Shown: positions 8,972 through 14,751 of the stretch, piece by piece
Numbering within the stretch: position 1 is the stretch's first letter
Layout: every line of letters starts with the position of its first letter
NCBI RefSeq assembly: GCF_026241165.1
Contig: NZ_JAPFQN010000005.1
Span: 1 to 64,000 of the forward strand
DNA: 64,000 nt
Reading direction: 5' to 3'
From: Mangrovivirga halotolerans
GTDB lineage: Bacteria; Bacteroidota; Bacteroidia; Cytophagales; Cyclobacteriaceae
Notes under the pieces: generated by a model
Database searches by the model: none
What the model was told of the DNA's origin: nothing
What the model saw: only the letters and a program-made list of their open reading frames with translations
Made by a program: the position numbers and the translations under genes

Positions 8972-9038
8972 GGAGGGGGTGAGCGTTTAAAAATGGTCTG
9001 GTAAACCATTTTAGCGAGCAGCCGGGTTGCAGGGAGGG
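8972..9038. repeat. RHE hairpin element, cassette C site 4
   Basis: The element starts GGAGGGGGTGAGCG and ends CAGGGAGGG. Its arms are AAAATGGT and ACCATTTT with a seven-base loop. It replaces about 8 bp (AAACCTTT) of core A after CGGAG. It is absent from cassette B. Confidence 0.85.
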
Positions 9039-9084
9039 CGTTGAAGAACACAGCAATACAAACAGAACTCCATACCTCTTCAAT

Positions 9085-9149
9085 GAGGGCCAAGTGTTAA
9101 GAAAATGTCCAGTGGACATTTTTAGTGAGGAGCCAGGCTGCAGGGCTGG
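9085..9149. repeat. RHE hairpin element, cassette C site 5
   Basis: The element starts GAGGGCCAAGTG and ends CAGGGCTGG. The perfect hairpin is AAAATGTCC AGT GGACATTTT. It replaces about 8 bp (GTAAAGAA) in the codons for NGKELDEE. It is absent from cassette B. Confidence 0.85.
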
Positions 9150-9880
9150 AGCTAGACGAAGAAACAGGGTTGTATTACTATGGAGCAAGGTATTATGATG
9201 CTAAAATAAGTAATTTTATCTCCACAGATCCAATTATAAAACCGCATGAAAGTGTTTATGCTTCCTTTTCTAATAATCCAATAAGGTTCATAGATCCGGA
9301 TGGAAGAGATACTGTTGATATAAACAAGAATTCAGAGGGAATTTGGGAAATTTCGAAAGTTCAATTAGCAAAAGGAGATGATATTTTTAGAGTTAACGAT
9401 GGGGAAAATACAAAAACATATACTTTTTCAGAAGGAGAATATGGAGAAAGAGTGAATATGCTTAACCTTGAAAATACTGATAAATATACTTTAGGAGTGT
9501 ACCATATCTCTGGAGTAAAATTTAAAGAAGGAAGAGTTGGTTATTTTGTGACTCCTGGAGGTAGTGCAAGTACAAAAGTCGGTTCAAATAAAAGACTACC
9601 TGCTGATATTTACCAATTGCAAGAATCTCCAGCGGGAACTCAATGGCAACAGGTGTGGGTTACAAATGGAAATGCGAATGGTGATGTTAGCGCTCGAGGC
9701 ATAAAAATACATTTTGCAGGTAATACTCCTTCAAACTGGACTCAAGGTTGTTTCGTGATTTCAAGTAGTTATACAAAAAAAGGTGGGAATATCAGGTATG
9801 ATTTTGAACAATCTAGGGTTGCTCTTATGTTATTAGATTTTCACCTAGGTGCAAACTCTATTTATATATATGCCTCATAA
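9125..9880 (+). CDS. Orphan RHS-core remnant with DUF5675/L,D-transpeptidase-like toxin (cassette C)
   Basis: A 251-residue frame starting at a GTG inside an RHE element and in frame with the core piece LDEETGLYYYGARYYD. Unlike A and B it diverges directly after ARYYD and closes with NPIRFIDPDGRD near residue 60. The last ~190 residues hold GIKIHFAGNTPSNWTQGCFV, a His...Gly-Cys arrangement like that of DUF5675 proteins and the YkuD L,D-transpeptidase fold, which act on peptidoglycan. A cell-wall target is inferred from this. The lipoprotein gene at 9952 is the immunity candidate. A core this short cannot be exported alone, so it is probably a recombination reserve. Confidence 0.72.
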   Translation: MRSQAAGLELDEETGLYYYGARYYDAKISNFISTDPIIKPHESVYASFSNNPIRFIDPDGRDTVDINKNSEGIWEISKVQLAKGDDIFRVNDGENTKTYTFSEGEYGERVNMLNLENTDKYTLGVYHISGVKFKEGRVGYFVTPGGSASTKVGSNKRLPADIYQLQESPAGTQWQQVWVTNGNANGDVSARGIKIHFAGNTPSNWTQGCFVISSSYTKKGGNIRYDFEQSRVALMLLDFHLGANSIYIYAS

Positions 9881-9951
9881 GTATAATAACACAGGCCGAA
9901 TAGGAGCTAAATTCGATAAACCAGTTTTAGATCATAAATTAATTTTGAAAG

Positions 9952-10731
9952 ATGGATATTAAAAAAGTTATAGGATTTAAGTTATTAATTTTAGTTTTGT
10001 GTTCATGTAATGGCCAAACCGATAATTTATCGACAGAAGTTAAAACTGATGACTCAATAGAAATTGAATTTAAAAAAGGTCAAATTATTTTTAGCACAAG
10101 TAATCGTGATTGGGAATATGAAACAATTAGATTATATCCTGGTGATAATTCAATAGATAGTGTCAAGTTAAAGGAAATCTTAAAAAGAGATGTGGTTAGT
10201 ATTGAAAAATCAAAGGATACAATTTTCGCATTTTTTAATAATGAAAAACTAGCTAAAGTTGATAATAAATGTCTTCCGAAAATTGATTTAGCTCTTTTGC
10301 AAAATTATTATCCTAAATTTTATAATGTTTCTATTGAAGATGATATTCCAAATCATATTTACTTAAAAAATGAAAAAGATTTTTTGCATTTAACTCAACA
10401 TGATGAAGAATATACTTGGGAAAAAGCAATTATTACTGATACATTATTGTCAATTTTAGATTTAAAGGTTGGGTTGAATAAAGATGAAGCTATCAAAGCG
10501 TTAGGTTTACCTAAATTGTCTTATCCTGATAACTTTAATTTAATCTTGTGCCAAGCCACGGAGCCTTCAAAAATTTGGTATAAAAAGTTAATAGAAACAT
10601 ACGGGCTTAATAAACATACTTATTTGAAAGATGTTTTTGCGAATCAAATTTTGGTAAAATTCTCAAAGAATAAAATTGAATTAATTAAAATAAGTCCATG
10701 GATTCCATATATAGGTTTAGATGAAAAGTGA
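9952..10731 (+). CDS. Candidate immunity lipoprotein for toxin C
   Basis: A 259-residue protein 71 bp after the toxin stop, with a short basic N-terminus, hydrophobic segment and lipobox-like LCSC (cysteines at about 17 and 19). No domain is recognised in the mature part, which is rich in Lys, Asp and Asn. It is the largest of the three candidates. Periplasmic anchoring fits a toxin that attacks the cell wall. The conserved terminator at 10854-10881 follows. Confidence 0.7.
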   Translation: MDIKKVIGFKLLILVLCSCNGQTDNLSTEVKTDDSIEIEFKKGQIIFSTSNRDWEYETIRLYPGDNSIDSVKLKEILKRDVVSIEKSKDTIFAFFNNEKLAKVDNKCLPKIDLALLQNYYPKFYNVSIEDDIPNHIYLKNEKDFLHLTQHDEEYTWEKAIITDTLLSILDLKVGLNKDEAIKALGLPKLSYPDNFNLILCQATEPSKIWYKKLIETYGLNKHTYLKDVFANQILVKFSKNKIELIKISPWIPYIGLDEK

Positions 10732-11023
10732 GGAGTTGATTTATTTTATTGAGTTGTCTGAAATTTAGTATCATTATTATCTCAGATTTATAATAAAAAT
10801 CAGGGATTGTTCCCTAGATTATTTATCCCTTTAGTTGATAATTTAAGATTTTATGCTTCCAGGTTTTTCTGGAAGCTTTTTCTATGCATCATTTTTTATC
10901 AATGTTTTTAAGTTCTTTCTAAATCAATTAACTTTTCTGTATCAAAAAACATCAAATTATAAGTGAGTAATTCGGTGAGTTAATATTTTAAAAAGTTTAT
11001 AAGTCATTGAAAATAAGCGGGTT
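10732..11023. other. Cassette C trailer and non-coding stretch
   Basis: The first ~120 bp share the trailer found after the other immunity genes (AGGGATT..., then the terminator). From 10882 to 11023 the sequence is AT-rich and I see no gene or repeat in it. Confidence 0.6.
10854..10881 (+). terminator. Terminator of cassette C
   Basis: GCTTCCAG pairs with CTGGAAGC around a short T-rich loop and runs into T4. It is related to the terminators of cassettes A and B. No further core copy follows, so the tandem set ends here. Confidence 0.85.
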
Positions 11024-11025
11024 TA

Positions 11026-11057
11026 AGAGTAGGGTTTCAATCCTGCCACCCCGACAA
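11026..11057 (+). other. tRNA-Pro 3'-end remnant (possible old attachment site)
   Basis: The run AATCCTGCCACCCCGACAA, preceded by a T-arm-like GTAGGGTTTC, matches how Bacteroidota tRNA-Pro genes end. The 5' part of the tRNA (acceptor strand, D arm, anticodon) is missing upstream and the T loop has one base too many. A strong terminator follows, as it would after a real tRNA gene. Duplicated tRNA 3' ends are typical footprints of integrated elements. Confidence 0.6.
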
Positions 11058-11058
11058 T

Positions 11059-11086
11059 GAAAACCCAGCACAAATGTGCTGGGTTT
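11059..11086. terminator. Strong hairpin terminator after the tRNA remnant
   Basis: AAACCCAGCAC pairs perfectly with GTGCTGGGTTT around AAAT, with A and T tracts on either side, so it could work in both directions. Confidence 0.85.
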
Positions 11087-11143
11087 TGTTGTTTTAAGAC
11101 CAAGCCAAATTTTACTTGAGCTTGTGCTTAAAACAACAAAATC

Positions 11144-12145
11144 ATTCCCGCGATAGCGGGATGGGTTTTCATTAGCACCGCCCCCAAACCAGGATCACCG
11201 AAGGTAATCCTGTCATAAATAAAAAGGCTGGTTAATCTGTTTCGTGGAGACACGAACCAGGGCTGCAATAGATTTATGATCCAAGCTTGCTTGAGCTAGG
11301 ATGCTATAAACAACAAAACAATTCCGCGATAGCGGGATGGGTTTTCATTAGCACCGACCCCAAACCAGGATCACTGAAGGTAATCCTGCCTTAATTAAAT
11401 TGAATGTTTAATCTGTTTCGTGGAGACACGAACCAGGGCTGCAATAGATTTATGATCCAAGCTCGCTTGAGCTAGGATGCTATAAACAACAAAACAATTC
11501 CGCGATAGCGGGATGGGTTTTCATTAGCACCGACCCCCGACCAGGATCACTGCAAGGTAATCCTGCTATTAAATAAAAAGAATGTTTAATCTGTTTCGTG
11601 GAGACACGAACCAGGGCTGCAATAGATTTATGATCCAAGCTCGCTTGAGCTAGGATGCTATAAACAACAAAACAATTCCGCGATAGCGATAAGGTTTTCA
11701 TTAGCACCGACCCCCGACCAGGATCACCGAAGGTAATCCTGCCTTAATTAAATTGAATGTTTAATCTGTTTCGTGAAGACACGAACCAGGGCTTCATCGG
11801 ATTTATAAGCCAAGCTCGCTTGAGCTTGACGGGCATAAACAACAAAACAATTCCGCGATAGCGATAAGGTTTTCATTAGCACCGACCCCCGACCAGGATC
11901 ACCGAAGGTAATCCTGCCTTAATTAAATTGAATGTTTAATCTGTTTCGTGGAGACACGAACCAGGGCTTCATCGGATTTATAAGTCAAGCTCGCTTGAAA
12001 TTGGTCAGTGCAAACAAAAAAATATATCGCGATAGCGGGATGGGTTTTCATTAGCACCGACCCCAAACCAGGATCACCGCAAGGTAATCCTGCCTTAATT
12101 AAATTGAATGTTTAATCTGTTTCGTGAAGACACGAACCAGGGCTT
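11144..12145. repeat. Six-unit tandem array of ~176-bp hairpin-rich repeats
   Basis: Units start near 11144, 11321, 11497, 11675, 11850 and 12023 (spacing 173-178 bp). Each holds in order a CCGCGATAGCGG-type hairpin, a CAGGAT/ATCCTG hairpin, a short AT-rich linker and TTCGTG-(G/A)AGA-CACGAA. Units 1-5 also have a linker containing or derived from AGCTCGCTTGAGCT. Units differ by a few bases and by alternative sub-blocks (GCGGGATGGG or GCGATAAGG). The sequence is not coding. A seventh copy is at 1-121. Confidence 0.92.
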
Positions 12146-12545
12146 CTTATGAGATAATCAATTTTAATCAATCATAGTCATTTCAACTCTCAATCTTCGC
12201 TCTCTTTACTGTTTTATCGACCTTGTTTAGCGAAGCGTAACGAGGTTGTTGACGAGGTCAGCGTTTGTAACGCTGAAATTACTTCTTCAAGATAGCTTAT
12301 AACTTCATAAATGAATGATGCTGCTCAATGTCATGACATAGGTTATTGTCCTGGTAATAATGGATAACAAATCCAGGGATAAGGCTTCAGAATATCAAAT
12401 CCTGAAGAGCATCTATATATCGGTAATTTTCATTTTTTAAAGCTGACCCATAAAGGAAGGATGCTGTTCGACATTTGCAATGTCGATAATTATCATAGGA
12501 TCTACGACCCGAATAAATTAATTGGATTTTTAATAAATAATCTAC
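12146..12545. repeat. Mosaic hairpin repeats, second cluster
   Basis: Blocks shared with 122-690 recur here in a different order. The block at 12216-12300 contains the 7-bp hairpin CAGCGTT TGT AACGCTG, and GACATT TGC AATGTC lies near 12471-12485. The final block, ending in ATAAATAATCTAC, also ends the left cluster at 484. No gene is seen. Confidence 0.8.
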
Positions 12546-12713
12546 CCAAAAGACATACAACGAATAACTGGTAAAAGTGAACGAACGGCTAGGCGGATTA
12601 TATCAGAAATAAAGATTTCTCTAAATAAAAAAGAACATCAGTACATTACAATTGAAGAAGTGTCAGAATATCTTGGGATAAAGAATGAAATACTTTTTGA
12701 TTATATAGATTAA
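12546..12713 (+). pseudogene. 5'-truncated small DNA-binding (HTH-like) gene
   Basis: About 55 codons with no start codon, opening directly at the end of a repeat block. The frame reads PKDIQRITGKSERTARRI, then KKEHQYITIEEVSEYLGI and a stop at 12711. This resembles the small helix-turn-helix proteins common in Cytophagales and Flavobacteriales accessory DNA. The promoter and first codons are gone, so it is treated as a remnant. Confidence 0.55.
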
Positions 12714-12733
12714 AAAAAGCCCCGAAGGGCTTT
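12712..12733 (-). terminator. Terminator with TTCG tetraloop
   Basis: On the minus strand AAAGCCC-TTCG-GGGCTTT is followed by T residues. It ends the lipoprotein gene at 12736-13167. The stop codon of the HTH fragment lies in its left arm. Confidence 0.88.
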
Positions 12734-12735
12734 GA

Positions 12736-13167
12736 TTAGTTGACTACTTTTGAAAATTCATAATATTCTTTACAGAATCCATCTCGCTGGCTTCCATAAA
12801 ATTTTAATGTATTTGCATCAAGCATCTCAAATTTAGCTTTCATGGTTTGTCCATCATCAAAATTGAAGACAAGGATATTACCGCTTTCTACATTATATTT
12901 TCCAGGATTATTGAACGGTTCTGAAGCAGCAACTCCGTAATAAGTGAAGTTTCCATTTTCAAAGCTGTAATTCCAGCAATTTAAACTTGTACAAGATTCT
13001 TCAACATCTTTATTATGAGCAATATCAGGACATTCATATACGACTTCTCTGGTTAATGTCCAGGTGTGACCTTCAAATCCATATACCTGCGGTTCATCAT
13101 CCCCACCACAAGAAACCAGCGAGAATACCATTGTTAATACAGCAATAGCTGAAAAAAACTTTTTCAT
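12736..13167 (-). CDS. Small secreted lipoprotein, paralogue 2
   Basis: A 143-residue lipoprotein. The signal peptide, lipobox (SLVSC) and GGDDEP sequence differ from those of the gene at 2289-2729 by a single residue, while the mature part (a WTLTREVVYECP start, several Cys, beta-rich) is only distantly similar. This is a lipocalin-like small lipoprotein type without assigned function. Conserved leader with a replaced or fast-evolving mature part suggests selection for diversity or recombination at the leader. Confidence 0.75.
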   Translation of the reverse strand: MKKFFSAIAVLTMVFSLVSCGGDDEPQVYGFEGHTWTLTREVVYECPDIAHNKDVEESCTSLNCWNYSFENGNFTYYGVAASEPFNNPGKYNVESGNILVFNFDDGQTMKAKFEMLDANTLKFYGSQRDGFCKEYYEFSKVVN

Positions 13168-13304
13168 AATCTTTCTTTTAGTTAAAAAATGTTTGCTCTT
13201 TATTTGATGGTGCTAAAGTAATATTACATTCGATTATTATTTACTTAGTGTTTTGTGATTTCTTACACTGATATTACACTTATAGTAATAATGCGTTTAA
13301 AAAT
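13090..13304. repeat. Duplicated signal-peptide/promoter block, right copy
   Basis: This block matches 2650-2862 in the same orientation, about 10.4 kb away, so the pair forms direct repeats around the RHS cassettes and the tandem array. After about 13304 the two sites differ. Confidence 0.8.
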
Positions 13305-13367
13305 ATTGAGATTTAAAGGTATCGGCTCTAATTGTGAAAAATCATTCAGAATTTATAATAAAAATCA

Positions 13368-13823
13368 ATGTATAGAATTAGCTTCATATTTGTATTCCTA
13401 TTAATTTTTTTATGCGAAAAACATGATAAGAAACCTGCTTTATTCCAGCCATCGTATCCTGGCTCATATGAATCTTTAATGGATTTGGGATTTAAAAGAG
13501 AAAAAGGAGTCGATATGGAAATGCTGTCATATTCAAATAATGATACAGTAATATCATATGACTATGGCTATGATACTGAGAATATACCTTCTTTAATATG
13601 GACGTTTAAACTAAAAAAGGATCAGTGGAAAAGAAAATTAACTGATTTATTCAATTCTAATAAAGTGTATTTATATATTCCAAATGACGTGTCTTCAGTT
13701 GAAATTGGAAATCAATTTTGTATAATTGACTATAATCAAAATTTTTATTTCTGTTTATTAGAAGCAGAAAGCGAAAATTATTTAAATGTGAATATCATTT
13801 ATCATCCTCAGACCTTCGATTAA
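13368..13823 (+). CDS. Hypothetical exported protein
   Basis: A 151-residue protein with a hydrophobic N-terminus (about residues 4-16) followed by Cys16. The lipobox is poor (IFLC), so it may be a lipoprotein or have an ordinary signal peptide. The mature part contains an SLIWTFKLKKDQW segment and is mixed alpha/beta with no family that I recognise. It lies just after the right duplicated block, so its position resembles that of the RHS fragment at the left block. Confidence 0.6.
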   Translation: MYRISFIFVFLLIFLCEKHDKKPALFQPSYPGSYESLMDLGFKREKGVDMEMLSYSNNDTVISYDYGYDTENIPSLIWTFKLKKDQWKRKLTDLFNSNKVYLYIPNDVSSVEIGNQFCIIDYNQNFYFCLLEAESENYLNVNIIYHPQTFD

Positions 13824-13898
13824 TACATAGAGGATGTTTGTGGGATACCGCCAGGTGAATTATTTACATTGGCTAAACGCTAGATTTAAATAGGATTA

Positions 13899-14204
13899 TT
13901 ACTCACCAAGTTTGATGTTACTATACAAATTTGTCGTTGCCTCTTTAAGTTTTGCTTCTGGTAAAAACTCGTTAGCAATAGTTAATATAGCATGCAGGTT
14001 ATCTCGTAATCTGTCCAATTTAATTTCTTCCGGATTTACAGATGTTTGTAGGAGATGAAGAGCCATATCGGCAAGTAACAAGCGTTGTTTTTCCAGCCAT
14101 GCCTCATCCTGTTTAGTTGCCGGGTGATCCAGGTAGCTTGTTTCTACCTGGTTATGTAGTTCCCAACTTATTTTTATCATTTCCTCTCTTTCTTCAGTAG
14201 TCAT
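13899..14204 (-). CDS. Small helical hypothetical protein
   Basis: A 101-residue, charged, all-helical protein without signal peptide (start MTTEEREEMIKISWELHNQ). No domain is recognised. It is a single gene with mosaic repeats behind its promoter side. Codon use is ordinary for the window. It could be a cytosolic regulator or a partner protein, but nothing in the sequence decides this. Confidence 0.6.
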   Translation of the reverse strand: MTTEEREEMIKISWELHNQVETSYLDHPATKQDEAWLEKQRLLLADMALHLLQTSVNPEEIKLDRLRDNLHAILTIANEFLPEAKLKEATTNLYSNIKLGE

Positions 14205-14698
14205 ATGTCGATCTTATATTAAAAAAAATGGCCATCGTATTTTTAATCAAAGGTTTTATTCCCGGAACAGATGTTTCTCATAAATTTAAAGCCTGTGATA
14301 TTCTGATTTTAAACGAGGTCAATTTTGCAGGGTTTCATTGATGATTTTTTAATGTCTAAAGATATTTATAGAATTAATCTGGAGTACGTAATGGTTCCTG
14401 ACTTTTTTATAAGACTAAACCTGGTTTTCAAATCCAGGGATAAGGCTTCAGGATAGAGCAAGTCAAAAATTGATTCAGGCACAAGCACGAGGCTCTTACC
14501 AGTATGAAAAAGCTGCTTCTGCTTGCTTGTGTCTCCACAAGCAAGGTGTTATTTGCTTTTACATTTCAAGTGGAGACACTTGAAATCAGCGGCTGGGATT
14601 AATTAGCAGATCGACATTTGCAATGGCGAACTATTATCATAGGATCTGTGATCCGTAATAAATGAGAAAAAGAATTCTATATTCTTAGCATTTCATAA
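14205..14698. repeat. Hairpin-repeat stretch with two long perfect GAGA/TCTC stem-loops
   Basis: This gene-free stretch includes ATCCAGGGATAAGGCTTCAG near 14430 (shared with the mosaic clusters), CTTGCTTGTG-TCTC-CACAAGCAAG at 14522-14545, ATTTCAAGTG-GAGA-CACTTGAAAT at 14563-14586, and the CATTTGCAATG plus GGATC TGT GATCC blocks at 14608-14660. From 14205 to about 14400 I see only AT-rich sequence. Confidence 0.75.
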
Positions 14699-14732
14699 AA
14701 AAAGCCAGCATAAATTAATATGCTGGCTTTCT
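14699..14732 (-). terminator. Terminator of the M49-like peptidase gene
   Basis: AAAGCCAGCATA pairs with TATGCTGGCTTT. On the minus strand it is followed by seven T residues, just after the stop of 14752-16407. Confidence 0.9.
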
Positions 14733-14751
14733 CTATAATGAATTTAAAGTA

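Larger units (their letters stand above)
8321..9124 (+). pseudogene. Broken RHS core of cassette C
   Basis: It starts at the same core position as cassette B, just after a terminator. One long piece (about 8500-8790) still reads through SGSYTKHYYIESQR to YYYHPDH without interruption. RHE elements at 8402, 8796, 8972 and 9085 and a T2 element at 8904 break the rest. Between insertions the bases stay close to core A. Confidence 0.87.

Noticed and set aside
6268-9149. RHE elements as self-splicing introns restoring the core frame
   Set aside because: The elements are far too short for group I or II introns, and host bases are missing at most sites, so removal would not restore the core sequence.
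8730-9188. Long minus-strand frame across cassette C (152 codons)
   Set aside because: It is the antisense of RHS core and RHE elements; its repeated LQPG..LK phrases come from the elements themselves, with no signal of an independent gene.
11026-11057. Complete tRNA-Pro gene
   Set aside because: Only the 3' end is present; no D arm, anticodon arm or 5' acceptor strand lies upstream, and the T loop is irregular.
11480-11707. Minus-strand frame in the tandem array
   Set aside because: It is produced by two repeat units in phase; its residues repeat with the DNA period and do not look like a protein.
11144-12145. CRISPR array
   Set aside because: Units are ~176 bp, nearly all conserved, with no short repeats separated by unique spacers and no cas genes in the window.
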